Positions 1-10,980 of a stretch of DNA of 64,000 bases are shown here, piece after piece; position 1 is the stretch's first letter; each line of letters opens with the position of its first letter. Below the pieces are notes generated by a model. It ran no database searches and had not been told where the DNA came from. It saw only the letters and a program-made list of their open reading frames with translations. The position numbers were made by a program, and so were the translations under genes. The stretch is from Aphelocoma coerulescens. Its lineage: Eukaryota; Chordata; Aves; Passeriformes; Corvidae. The stretch is taken from positions 2,279,001 through 2,343,000 of the forward strand of contig NW_027183960.1 of the NCBI RefSeq assembly GCF_041296385.1. The letters run 5' to 3'.

Positions 1-2745
1 ACCGCCGCGCACAATACAGCTTTGCAGGAAGCAAACACGCGGATAGTCATGTCGCTCAGAAGAACGTGCCAGGACGAAAAGATGTTCTTCCTTTCTCCTC
101 GTCGCCCATATTGTGGTGCTGTACTGAAAGCCTTGGCCAGCGAAAGGCTAATCCAGCAAGTGTTTCTCACCTGACGCATTTCGCTGAGGGAGAGCTGAGG
201 AAAATCCTTGCACAGCACACTGCGGATGCGTGCAGTACACATGCTGAAGAGAGCCACAGCTAAAAGCAATCGCTGGGCTTCAGTTCTGTCCAGACGGCAG
301 AAGGCGAAGAACGAAGCAGCTGGGCACCGCGTTAACGTACTCAGTGGACCGAATTTCAAATGTCCAGCCAAGAGCTGCTTCACAAGCAGATTCAGCTGAG
401 AATGCTCTGGATGGTTCACAAAGTAAGGCGTAGCCGTTGCACTCTATCACACTACCTGGCCAGAAGAAGTTTCTTACACCTTCAATGCTGCAGCGTCCAT
501 GCAGCTGGAGCACACGCAGTAGGACGCGTCCAGATAGACGGCGTTCTTCAAGTACCCCCCTCCTCCAAGCAGCCTTGAAACTGAGCACAACACACTGCGG
601 CTCGGGAGCTTCCTTCTCAGACAGACGTGCCGTCACGTTATTCACTCTCGCAGCTCCGTTGCCCACTAGCAGCAGGTGCTACCAAAGCAAAATGCTCCAG
701 AAGTAAAAAGCACTGCTGAGCAAACCTTTTCCTTTGCCTCACGTAAAGCACTGTAAACTGTCCGCTGCACTCTTTATTTCCATTCTCCGCTGCATCTACC
801 ACTGTCATCTCTGCATCTCGAAGCATAAAGCTCGGCACAATTCTTCCCAGGGAAAGCTGGAAGAGAAATAGGTAGCAGCACAAGTAGCTGCAAGTGGAAC
901 TTTTGTTTTCAACTGCTAACGTGAATCCGCAAAGAAGCGAGCGGCAGCCACGCTTCTTCTTGCAGCCTGTGCGATGCGCACACCAGCTCGGTGCTCTGCG
1001 CCCTCATTCGTATGCTCTTCGTACCATGTCGCGCTTTTCATTCTGCCGGAGTCGAAGCGTCGTCTACTTCTCGCCCGGAGAGCACGGTGCCGGAAGAGAA
1101 ATGCCCCAGCCGACTGCCCTTCCGAAACACACCAGGGCTATGCACTTTTCTCGCAGCGACATACAGCAGCACTTTCGGTCTTTTCTTGTCGTCCAAATGT
1201 AAAGGGAAAGATTCTCAGCAATGTCGGGCACAGAGAACAGTTTTAGGTCAACAAGCACGCCCAGAGCTTGCCCGCGACTCGTGGAAACTTGTGTTTGCAC
1301 ACATTCCAGTGGCAGCCCTCTTTCCTTTACAGCCTGCAGAGCGCCGTCAGATCGCGGTGCTCTCTGCACCTGCCTTCTCCCTTTCAAGTACCACTGCGCA
1401 GAATATAGCCTTGCAGGAAGCAATGACGCGGATAGTCGTCTCGCAGAGAAGAACGTGCAAAGACGAAAAGATGTTCTTCTTTGCTCCTCCTCGTCGCCCA
1501 GATTGTGGTGCTGTACTGAAAGCCATGGCCAGCGAAAGGCTAATCCAGCAAGTGTTTCTCACCTGATGCATTTCGCTGAGGGAGAGCTGAGGAAAATCCT
1601 TGCACAGCACACTGCGGATGCGTGCAGTACACATGCTGAAGAGCGGCAAAACTCAAAGCCATCGCTGGGCTTCAGTTCTGTCCAGACGGCAGAAGGCGAA
1701 GAACGAAGCAGCTGGGCACCGCGTTAACGTACTCAGTGGACCGAATTTCAAATGTCCAGCCAAAAGCTGCTTCATAAGCAGATTCAGCTGAGAATGCTCT
1801 GGCTGCTTCACAAAGTAAGGCGCAGCCGTTTCCATTCATCACACTACCTGGCCAGAAGCAGTATCCTACACCTTCAATGCTGCAGCGTCCATGCAGCTGG
1901 AGCACACGCAGTAGGACGCGTCGAGATAGAAGGCGGTCTTCAAGTACCCCCTTCTCCAAGCAGCCTTGAAACTGAGCACAACACACTGCGGCTCGGGAGC
2001 TTCCTTCTCAGATAGACGTGCCGTCACGTTATTCACTCTCGCAGCACAATTCTTCCCAGGGAAAGCTGGAAGAGAAATAGGTAGCAGCACAAGTAGCTGC
2101 AAGTGGAACTTTTGTTTTCAACTGCTAACGTGAATCCGCAAAGAAGCGAGCGGCAGCCACGCTTCTTCTTGCAGCCTGTGCGATGCGCACACCAGCTCGG
2201 TGCTCTGCGCCCTCATTCGTATGCTCTTCGTACCATGTCGCGCTTTTCATTCAGCCGGAGTCGAAGCGTCGTCTACTTCTCGCCTGAGAGCACGGTGCCG
2301 GCAGAGAAACGCTCCGGGCTTCTGCCTCTGCCGAAACACGCCTGGGCTATCCCTCTCAGCGTTAAGTAGCACAAAATGCTGTCTGCGTTGTGGTCTTAAT
2401 CTTAAGGGAAAGATTCTCGGCTTCGGCTAGCACAGAGAACTTTGCTGGGACAATACATGTGTTTTATTATCCTTTCTCGCAAGAAGACTATGGTGCTTCT
2501 TTGGAACTGTTGGCCAGTGTAAGGCTAATCCAGCAAGTGCTTCTCTCCTGACACATTTCTCTGAGCGAGAGCTTCGGCGGACAGTTGGGCTCTGCGAAGC
2601 AGAAAGTCTGTGCTTGCACGTAGCGCTGAGGAGAATCTGTGCACAGCGCGCTCTGGATGCGTGCAGTACACACACTAAAGAGAGCCAAAGCTCAATGTCT
2701 CAGTTCTGTCCAGCGCCGGAAATTGAGAAGAACGCAGCCCCAGAG
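1..2745 (+). repeat. ~1.39-kb satellite units, head-to-tail pair (copy A)
   Basis: Two tandem units: features in the first recur 1392 bp later (for example 208-399 and 1600-1791). The second unit has lost about 183 bp around 2050, so the offset falls to 1209 downstream, and it diverges after about 2400. Open frames of up to 191 codons occur on both strands with no recognised domain, so coding is not supported. The end of this array coincides with an orientation switch near 2745. Confidence 0.88.
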
Positions 2746-2752
2746 CTCTGGG
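2739..2752. repeat. 14-bp perfect palindrome at the satellite orientation switch
   Basis: The bases CCCAGAGCTCTGGG read the same on both strands. Satellite similarity runs forward up to this point and in reverse after it. The mirror copy in B lies at 40991-41004. Confidence 0.75.
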
Positions 2753-4496
2753 CTGGAGTGTGCGATGGTTATGAGCTGTGCCGCTCTTCTGCGTGTCTAC
2801 TGCACGCATCCATAGTGTACAGTGCAAGGATTTTCCTCAGCTCTCGCTCAGCGAAATGCATTAGAAGGGAAGCACATGCTAGATTAGCCATTCGTTAGCC
2901 CACGCTTTCAGTAGAGCACCACAATCTGGGCGACGAGGAAAAGCAAAGAAGAACATCTTTTCGTCTTTGCACGATCTTCTCTGCGAGACATCTCTCCACG
3001 TCTTTGCTTCCTGCAAGGCTGTAAGGTGCGCGGTGGTACTTGGAAGGGAGAAGGCAGGTGCAGAGAGCACCGCGATCTGACGGCGCTCTGCAGGCTGTAA
3101 AGGAAAGAAAGCTACCACTTGAATATGGTGCAAATACCAATTTCCACGCGTCGCGGGTAAGCTCCGGGTAAGCTTGGTGACCTAAAACTGGGCGCTGAGT
3201 GAGACGTAACCGAGAATCTTTCCCTTTGCATTCCGGCTCCAACGCAAACAGAATGTGATGCTACTTAGCGCTGCGAAGGAAAGTGCATAGCCCTGGTGTG
3301 TTTGGGAAGAATCAGCAGCCTGGAGCGTTTTTCTGGAGCCTTTCTCCGCTGGCACCGTGCTCTCTGGGCGAGAAGTAGACGACGCTTCGACTCCGGCAGA
3401 ATGAAAGCGCGACATGGTACGAAGAGCATTAAAGAATGAGGGCAGAGCACCGAGCTGGTGTGTGCATCGCACAGGCTGCAAGAGGAAGATTGGCTGTCAC
3501 TCGCTTGTTTCCGGATTCACGTTAGCGTTTTAAAACAGAAAGTTCCACTTGCAGCTACTTGTGCTGCTGCCTATTTCTCTTCCAGCGTTCCCTGGGAGGA
3601 ATTGTGCCGAGCTTTATGCTTCGAGATGCAGAGATAACAGTGGTAGATGCGGCGGAGAATGGAAATACAGAGCACAGCGGACAGTTTATGGTGCTTTACG
3701 TGAGGCAAGGGAAAGTGCAGCCCGGCAGTGCTTTTTACTTCTGGAGCATTTTGCTTTGGTAGCAGCTGCTGCAAGTGGGCAACGGAGCTGCGAGAGTGAA
3801 TAACGTGACGGCACGTCTATCTGAGAAGGAAGCTCCCGAGCCGCAGTGTGTTGTGCTCAGTTTCAAGGCTGCTTGGAGGAGGGGGGTACTTGAAGAACGC
3901 CGTCTATCTGGACGCGTCCTACTGCGTGTGCTCCAGCTGCATGGACGCTGCAGCATTGAAGGTGTAGGATACTGCTTCTGGCCAGGTAGTGTGATGAATG
4001 GAAACGGCTGCGCCTTACTTTGTGAAGCAGCCAGAGCATTCTCAGCTGAATCTGCTTATGAAGCAGCTTTTGGCTGGACATTTGAAATTCGGTCCACTGA
4101 GTACGTTAACGCGGTGCCCAGTTGCTTCGTTCTTTGCCTTCTGCGGTCTGGACAAAACTGAAGCCCAGCGATGGCTTTGCGTTTTGGCGCTCTTCAGCGC
4201 GAACACTGCACGCATCCACAGTGTGCTGTGCACGGATTTTCCTCAGCTCGACGTACAATCATTTTCTTGCTGTTTCCAGAGTCTAAACTCTTCGTGAAAC
4301 TCTCGCTCAGCGAGATGCGTCAGGAATGAGGCACTTGCTGGATGAGCTTTTCGCTAGCCAAGACTTTCAATACAGCACCACAATTCAGGCAAGAAGCAGG
4401 AGAAAGGAAGATCATCCTTTCGTCCTTCCACGTTCTTCTCTGCGAGATGACTACCCGTGTCTTTGCTTCCTGCAAGGCTGTAAGAGGCGCGGTAGT
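2752..4496 (-). repeat. Satellite units in inverted orientation (copy A)
   Basis: The same family as 1-2745 but reverse-complemented: 3775-4161 on the plus strand reads like 280-666 on the minus strand, with positions summing to about 4441. It holds the tail of one unit (about 2752-3038) and one nearly complete unit (about 3038-4496). Unit boundaries are arbitrary in phase. No gene is recognised. Confidence 0.85.
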
Positions 4497-5520
4497 ACTT
4501 AGAACTGAGAAGGCAGGTGCAGAGAGCACGGCGGTCTGACGGTGCTCTGCAGGCTGTAAAGGAAAGACGGCAGCCACTTGAATGTGGTGCAAACACAAGT
4601 TTCCACGCGTCGAGGGCAAGCTCTGGGCGTGCTGGTTGACCTAAAACTGTTCTCTGGGCGGGACATAGCAGAGAATCTTTCCCTTTACATTTGGACGACA
4701 AGAAAGACCGAAAGTGCTGCTGTATGTCGCTGCGAGGGAAAGTGCATAGACCAGGCGTGTGTCGGCAGAAGCAGTCGGCTGGGGCATTTCGCTGCCGGCA
4801 CCGTGCTCTCTGGGCGAGAAGTAGACGACGCTTCGACTCCGGCTGAATGAAAGAGCGACATGGGTACTAAAGAGGCCGAACGAAGGCGCAGAGCACCGGA
4901 CTCGTGTCCGCAGCGTACAAACTGAGAAAGGAGCGTGGCTAGCACTCGCCTGCCTGCCCAATTCACGTTAGCATTGAGAAGGAGGAAGTTCAACGACAAC
5001 TACTTCCTTGTGCTACTACTTATCCTTCTTCCAACCATCCTTGGAAACTTTGGCGCTTAACTTTAGGCTTCGAGATGCAGCAAACACAGTGGTCGCTTCC
5101 AAGGAGAGGGGAAGTAGAGAGTGCAGCGGGGAGTTTAGGTGGCTTTACGTAAGGCAAGGGGAAGGTGCAGCCCAGCATTGGCTTTTTCTTCTAGTTCTTT
5201 TCTTCAGGAGAGCAGCTAGCAAGCAGGCTGCGAGAGGCAACAATGGGATGGCTCGTCTGTCGGAGAAGCCGCAGTCTACAGTGCTGCAGACTGCTGTGCA
5301 CAGTTTTAATGCTGCTGTAAGTACACGGTACTTTTGGAACGTCTTCTCTCCTGACTCTCCCATCTCTGGGAGCTCTAGCTGCTTGAACCTGGCCACACTG
5401 AAGGTGTGTGGACGTGGTCGCGCTGCGAGTATCAAGTCTTCCAGAGAAGAGGGATAGTCAAGAAATGCTTTCTCACCTGGCCTATCTCTCAGTCCGAACT
5501 GTGGCTGCAAACGCTGCGCT
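4497..5520 (-). repeat. Diverged satellite unit at the edge of the array (copy A)
   Basis: Continues the inverted array but is clearly diverged from the core units. Similarity is still visible in translation, for example the shared peptides FSDRRA and ARLSEK. A plus-strand open frame of 149 codons (5008-5457) spans blocks that lie in different frames in the core units. It could be a relic coding exon or simply diverged satellite; no domain is recognised. Confidence 0.7.
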
Positions 5521-6839
5521 GCAAGGGTGGACTTACCCACTTGGAGAGAATGTGATGATGCTCTAGATATAGTTGCGAAGGAAAGTGCTGCTCACTGGAA
5601 TGTTTCGCCTAGTTCACAGACTTTAAAAGGACTAGGAAGGCCAACGCCTTGTTTTAGCACTTGTTCTCTGCGTGCAGCTGCTGGATGTTTGGAAGGGCTT
5701 TGGGATCCGCCAGAGGTGGAGGGTACGATGCTACAGAGAGCTTGAAGGAAAGCGCCTATCTCCAGGGCCTTTGATGCAGTTCAGCGGGTGCGAGTGGCAT
5801 GTTGAGCATGTTCATGATGGCACAGAAAAGGTTCTGAAAGAAAGAGGCCGTGCTGAAACTGCCTTTACTTTTGCAGCTTAGAAACTGCTCAGCCAACAAT
5901 GAAAAGATTCGTCTTGCTTCCCCCCTACGCGCAGGGTTACATCCTTTTATGTCTCCAAGAGGCAGGATGCACAGCGGAGCTCTTCCACCAACTGCTTCCA
6001 CACGACTGGGGCCGCGCCAGCCAAGCGCTTTTTGCCGGGCACTGTCAGCGCTCATGGAAACAACCACATGACGGCGCTGCAGACTTGCAAAAGAAGGCCA
6101 AGCACCTGGCCCAGCTCGAAACCACCCCAAGGGCAGACAGAGGCAACTTGCAAACGGCCCTGCACTCAAAGCAACGGTGTCAGGACAAAAAGGTTGCCCT
6201 CATCTTCCCCTTCCAAGAGCACACTCTTCTTTACACCACACCTCTTTGGCCCATACAAATCTTTTCCCTCTCGCAGATTCCGCCCACCAACTTGAAACCA
6301 TCTGGCAAAAACAGGGCTCAAAACAGTGCCAGCTGAGGAAGATCTTGCTGCCTACAACTTCACCTGCACCCCTCAAACTAGCAGCACACACGCTGTTCTC
6401 AGCACTCTCCTTCTCAGCTCTAGGTACCATCCTAAGCCTTCCCTCTCCCAGAGTCAGGATCCAAAGGCAACGGCACCAGGGACTGCTCACACACTGAAGG
6501 CACCAGGACAAATAGCTTAAGAGCTTGGCCTTTGCATTCCCACTGACAGCTCAACAGCTCGAACCCAGAGAGAGCTCTGCCTGTTGGGAAAAGCCTTTAA
6601 AATCCCTAGGAGTACCTGATGTGCACATCCAAACCTGCCTTCCTTGCCAAAGAGAGCAACTACAAGCCCATCTCCAAAGAAACGGCATCCCCTCCTCCAA
6701 AATACAACACATCCAGCGACTGATCCGCCTCCAGTATTGAATATGTCCAACAATTGCCCCCACACGCACAGGGGCCAGAAGAGAAATGTCTTGCTGGACT
6801 ATTCCTCCCCACAGTACCTTAACATCTGCTCCAGCAACA
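5521..6839. other. Unrecognised duplicated sequence (copy A)
   Basis: About 1.3 kb between the satellite and the GGCAA-rich stretch. Overlapping open frames occur on both strands (145 codons at 5899-6336 plus; 137 codons at 5756-6169 minus) but none has a recognisable domain, signal peptide or supporting context. Copies are at 36904-38222 (inverted) and 46158-47476. I see no RNA gene, LTR or splice-bounded exon. Confidence 0.6.
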
Positions 6840-8092
6840 CTGGCACTATGTCCTTGCCTTCCCAAGGAAAGGCACTCCGAGTCTCTTGGCCTTGCCTTGT
6901 CTAGTTCTTCTTAAGGTACCCTTGCTCTGCTTCCTTTGCCTACGTCTGCCTTGCCTCGCACTGCCTACAACTTGCTGGCTTTGCTTTGCCCGGCCTACCA
7001 CTCTTTCCCTTGCCTTCCATGCAGGCAAGGCGCTGCAAACCGAGTGCAGGCAATTGTGGGCAAGTCAAGGGAGAGGTAGGCAAGGCCAGAGCAGTGAGGG
7101 GAAAGCAAATGGAGTGGTAGACAAGAGAAGGTCCAGAAGTTAGAGGCAAGGCTGGCTGTAGGAAGGAAGGGCCACTGATGGGAAGGCCAGGCAGAAACAG
7201 GAAGGGCTCAGCAAGCCAAGGCCCTGGAGGAAAACAGTAGGCAGGTCATGTGCTGGGCATGGCCGTGCAAAGGAATGCAAGGCTCCAGAGGGCTAGCAGG
7301 GCAAGGCAAGGCAAGTGTTGTGTTGCCAAGGCAAGGCCAGGCAAGGCAGGTGAGAAGTACATTCAAGGACTGCTGGTACACAAAAGTGGCCAGGACCAAG
7401 TGCTCTGTGTGGCCTTGATCCCGCGTGGGTCATCTCTCCTCTGTACCTAAAAGACTTGAGCTACCTGCTTTCCCTTGTATGCAAAAGAACTCTCTTTCTG
7501 GTCCCCGAGCTCAAGGGCAAAATGTGAATTGCCCCTCCAAGGTTCAAGACATGCAAGGATTGCTCCCAGACAAAGGCTGCCCACAGAGATGAGTGTGGCA
7601 ACATGCGTCCTCCCCTGGTCTTCCTCTCATGGGATCCTGAAACACCGGAGATGCTTGAGAGCTTTGAGATTCCTCGGAGGAGCAGAAAGGGCAGGGCAAG
7701 GCCCAGAAATGTCATTGAAAAGGGGTGTTGAATTCCAGGTGGGGGAGGGGTGAGCAAGGTCATGCAAGGCAAGGGAGGGGTTCAAGGGCAAGGCAAGGCA
7801 AGTGGTGGCTTTGCGAGGCGAGGCAAGGCAATGAGGGTCCTAGAAGGAAAAGGAAAGGTGAGGCCAGACCTAGACGAATGTGAAAGGAAGTCAGGTGGGG
7901 GATGGGTGAGCAAGTCAGTGCAAGGCAGGGGAGAAAAGGCAGGTTGAGGGAAGGCTACAGAGGGGGCAGCAAGGAAATGCAAGGCATGGGGAAGCATGCG
8001 AGGAGTGGGTGCTGCCAGCCGGTGGGGATGGCAGGGGCGGGGCCACTGCAAGTAGCATGGTGGGGATGTGGAGGGGGTGTTAGTATGCGGGA
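6840..8092 (+). repeat. GGCAA/TTGCC pentamer-rich low-complexity stretch (copy A)
   Basis: The motif GGCAA (or GGCAAGG) recurs many times as degenerate short runs, mainly as TTGCC up to about 7020 and as GGCAA after it, so the strand bias flips inside the tract. Short open frames here are compositional. Copies are at 35651-36903 (inverted) and 47477-48729. Confidence 0.75.
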
Positions 8093-8093
8093 G

Positions 8094-8112
8094 GTGTGTG
8101 TGTGTGTGTGTG
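8094..8112 (+). repeat. (GT)n microsatellite, 19 nt (copy A)
   Basis: Uninterrupted GT dinucleotide run of 19 nt. It is also 19 nt in copy C but 27 nt (as CA) in copy B. The 8-nt difference explains a step in the alignment offsets between copies. Confidence 0.95.
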
Positions 8113-8216
8113 CAGTGGAGTGCAGGGTAAGTGCAGGTGTGTGTGTGCGTATACGGGGGTTTTGTGCCAGGTGCTGTGCCGGGGAGAGCCGTTCCACCAC
8201 AAGGAAGGTGTGGGAG

Positions 8217-8659
8217 TGAAAGGAGTAAGATAGATGTGTCTTTACAAAGAGACCGTGTGAATCTCTCCTTAGACAAGGCTAGGAATTTACAGGGGGGGAA
8301 GTAACAGAAGAAAGTATTCGTTCTAGAAACTGTTACTAATCAACAGAGACTGTTGCTCAGCCAAGGCCCTGCTAAATTCCTGAACCTAGAGCAAGGCAGC
8401 AAAGACTTCCTAGCATTAGGAATAGTTTGGTTTTCTTCCTTTTCCATTCCAAAAGGGGACTGCATATTAGAGGGGGGCGTAGAGTAGGCAGTTCCGGAAG
8501 TCTGTAATTCCCGAGTACCTCAGAGGGTGCTGTTGCCAGGAACTTAACATCAGAAGGGGGCTGCTTCCCGCAATCATTTGAGAGACTCCATGGCAAAAGC
8601 CCCATGGCCTCTCCCTGGAGTTGAAGAATGTTACAGGACTCCTCTGTCTCCTTTTTGGT
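8217..8659 (+). mobile_element. 5' LTR of ERV-old (copy A)
   Basis: About 443 bp repeated at 11862-12324. Both share, in order, the blocks CAAAGAGACCGTGTGAAT, GGCAGTTCCGGAAGTCTGTA and GGACTCCTCTGTCTCC. It begins TGAAAGG; the equivalent 3' LTR start has lost the canonical TG (TAAAAGG). The 3' end is not obvious because shared sequence ends at CTTTT without a clear CA. No convincing primer binding site follows, so the leader may be deleted. Confidence 0.8.
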
Positions 8660-8869
8660 GGATGAAGAAACTCAGAAAGCCACACTTCTGCCAGAACTCT
8701 CCAAGATGCCCCCTTTGCTCCCCGTGACTCCATCACTGCCCAGGAAGCTGTCTTTTCTACCGCAGCAGTTTGACATACAGTTAAAAGTCGTGTGGCAGAG
8801 AAAAAAGGCAAGAATTGGTTTCCAAGGGATGGCAAACAAGAGATACCAGAACCTTTGGCCCTACCAATA

Positions 8870-9850
8870 TTAAAGCAACTCCATTAAGAGAGTTCTTGCA
8901 CTTCCTGAGGATTGGCAGAAGCCTATCTCATGATGTATGTTGCTGGGGGTCTTTTTAGACTGGCAAAAGGAGCTGTTGAAGGTTGCTTGATCTGTGCTAA
9001 AGCCAACAGCCAAGTTACAAAGTAACTTGCTAGAGGAGGGAGGCCTTGGGCTGCATGGCCCTTCCAAAGATGCCAGGTGGATTTTCCGGAGATGCCCCAA
9101 GTGGCAAGGCTTAATATCTTCTGGTAATCGTATGTCAGCTAGCAAGGTGGCCAGAAGTATTTCCAACTACTTCAGTAATGACAGGATCAGTTCTTAAGGC
9201 ATTTTTGGAACAAATCATTCCAAGATACAGCATTGTAGAAGCAATAGATTCAGATAGGGGAACTCATTTTGCAGGAAAGATCCTTCAAGGGGTTTTGGCT
9301 TCTTTAGGAACACAATGGAACCTCCATAGGCCCTGGCACCCCCAGAGCTCGGCTCGGGTAGAAAACAATGAAGAGAGAAATAAACACCTTTTGAAGCTGG
9401 TAATAGAAACCAAGATGCCATGGGTAGGGCTTTGGACATTGGCTTTGGTGAGAATGAGGGCCCAAGCCAGAAGAGAGATTCAGTTATCTCCCTTTCAATC
9501 GTTGTTTGCAATTGCCCTCCTGGTAAGTCTCCACCCAGTGGGGGGGGGTAGAGGCAAGTGATGCATTTTTAAAACCATCTGTGGCCAGGATCCTGCTTCT
9601 TGTGAAACCCCTTCAACAGGAAACTCAGCTGGCGCAAGCCCGGCCTTTGGACTTTGCTGCTTTTAACATCCAACCAGGAGATTGAGTCCTAATTAAGGAG
9701 TAGAAAGAAGCGCCAGTGCTGGTGAAATGGCGTGGCCCATTCCAAGTGTCACTGACGACAGAAAACAGCCGTCAAGTAAGCTGAACACAGGTGAACCCGT
9801 CACTCTCGGGTCAAGGTCTCTGAAGCCTCAGAGATTTGCACATCTCAGCT
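8870..9850 (+). pseudogene. Gamma-type retroviral integrase remnant of ERV-old (copy A)
   Basis: Remnant of pol: only the integrase part survives. The N-terminal zinc-binding end is seen near 8990 (a CxxC in LICAKAN). The catalytic core follows in the open frame 9178-9561, with IIPRYSIV, the second catalytic Asp in DSDRGTHF, and the PWHPQSS block. The Glu region downstream is altered (SARVENNEE). A C-terminal domain resembling the gammaretroviral GPY/F element (WRGPFQV) lies near 9730. Stops and frameshifts separate the pieces, and the first catalytic Asp is not readable in one frame. Gag, protease and reverse transcriptase are absent, so a large internal deletion joins the leader or LTR to late pol. 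Confidence 0.85.
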
Positions 9851-10130
9851 GGAGGAGAAGGCCGGGAGGCCGTGACTGACACTCTGCAGGAGTGGGCCGG
9901 AGCAGTAGGCAGTGCTTCGACATCGGAAGAAGCCCCGCAGTCCTACCTTCAGACCGTCTGCTGAAATAGACTGTATAGGCATCCCTCCTCTAGAATCTCC
10001 ACTCACTTGGGGGCTAATACTTGTGGCCATTTTGTTACGTTAAGTGGTTTCTGTGTCTTCAATTGCCACAGGTGCTGCAGAAGACAACGGGAAAATTAGA
10101 CTAGCTAATTAGATGACACTATTAAAACAT

Positions 10131-10930
10131 TTTCCTTACTAATTCTACTTTGATATGGTCAGCTGAGTTTAGGCCAGGAGTGGGAGAATCAATTTGCAGC
10201 CTTAGGAGAAGAAGTAGCAAAAGTTTTTAACCTTAGCAATTGCTGGCTCTGTGGAAGGCCAGGAGGATCTGAAGAGTGGCCATAGTTGGCTAGCCCAGCT
10301 GAACCTAAATGGTGGGTCAATGTGAGGGCCCACAGTGGGATGGGATTTGGGGCCAAAGAAGGAAGTTCACGGCCACTTCATTCTTCTCCAACAGGCACTT
10401 ATTGCCTAATAGGATAGGGCGTGTCTATGTAGGAAAAGGCAATTGTCAATTGACTTTCCCTCTGGGCTTGAACAACTGGGTTTGGACCCCCAATTGCCCT
10501 CCTTCCAATTGTTCCAAATATCAAGGCAAATGCAATCAAATACCTGTTCGGCTCACTAACAGTAGCTGCGTAAGGCGTTCTTATCACACTTACCAAAAAT
10601 ATTTGGAAGCCTGTAAAGCAATGGGGAGGGACAAGGGGTTTTTTTGACCACCTGTTTTTGAGCAGTCCCCACAAAAATTCCACAAGTAGAAGACATGTTG
10701 TTTGTGATTATCAGTGGGAATGGCCACACCGGATTGGAACTCAAAGCCTTTTAGTGAGTTCTGCTCCAAATCCAACCAAGCAGCTTGCAGATGTAAATGT
10801 AGGTGGGAACCCTGTGCGGGAGCTTGGAAATGCAAATGCTGGGACCCTTATGGTGGGGCAACTCTTGTTGGAGGACCGTTAGGCCCGGGAATCCTGCTGT
10901 ATTTTGAGCCACCAATTGATGACCATGGGT
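10131..10930 (+). pseudogene. Retroviral envelope surface-subunit remnant of ERV-old (copy A)
   Basis: Degraded surface (SU) part of a gamma-type env. Near 10235-10260 it encodes SNCWLCG, which holds the CxxC motif that in gammaretroviral SU proteins bonds to the transmembrane subunit. Further pieces lie in different frames: an asparagine- and cysteine-rich open stretch (10309-10647) and a cysteine cluster (10714-10932). Several frameshifts and stops make it non-functional. It follows the integrase remnant directly, as expected for env, and copy D begins inside it at A position 10302. Confidence 0.8.
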
Positions 10931-10980
10931 AGGTTCCTTTGCTAATGGAACACGGGCTTTGAAAGGACAGTATTGGATTT

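Noticed and set aside
991..1566. 191-codon frame in the satellite as a protein gene
   Set aside because: No domain, open frames on both strands, and other units of the array carry frameshifts and indels at the same place.
1..5520. Regularly repeated array as a CRISPR locus
   Set aside because: The repeat unit is ~1.39 kb with no short repeat-spacer pattern; the context is vertebrate ERV DNA.
7782..8276. 164-codon His/Thr/Pro-rich minus frame as a protein
   Set aside because: Its His-Thr repeats are the translated GT microsatellite and the rest is GGCAA-rich low-complexity DNA.
8660..8690. Primer binding site directly after the ERV-old 5' LTR (TGGTGGATGAAG)
   Set aside because: Beyond the leading TGG it does not match any tRNA 3' end I know, and the LTR end itself is uncertain.
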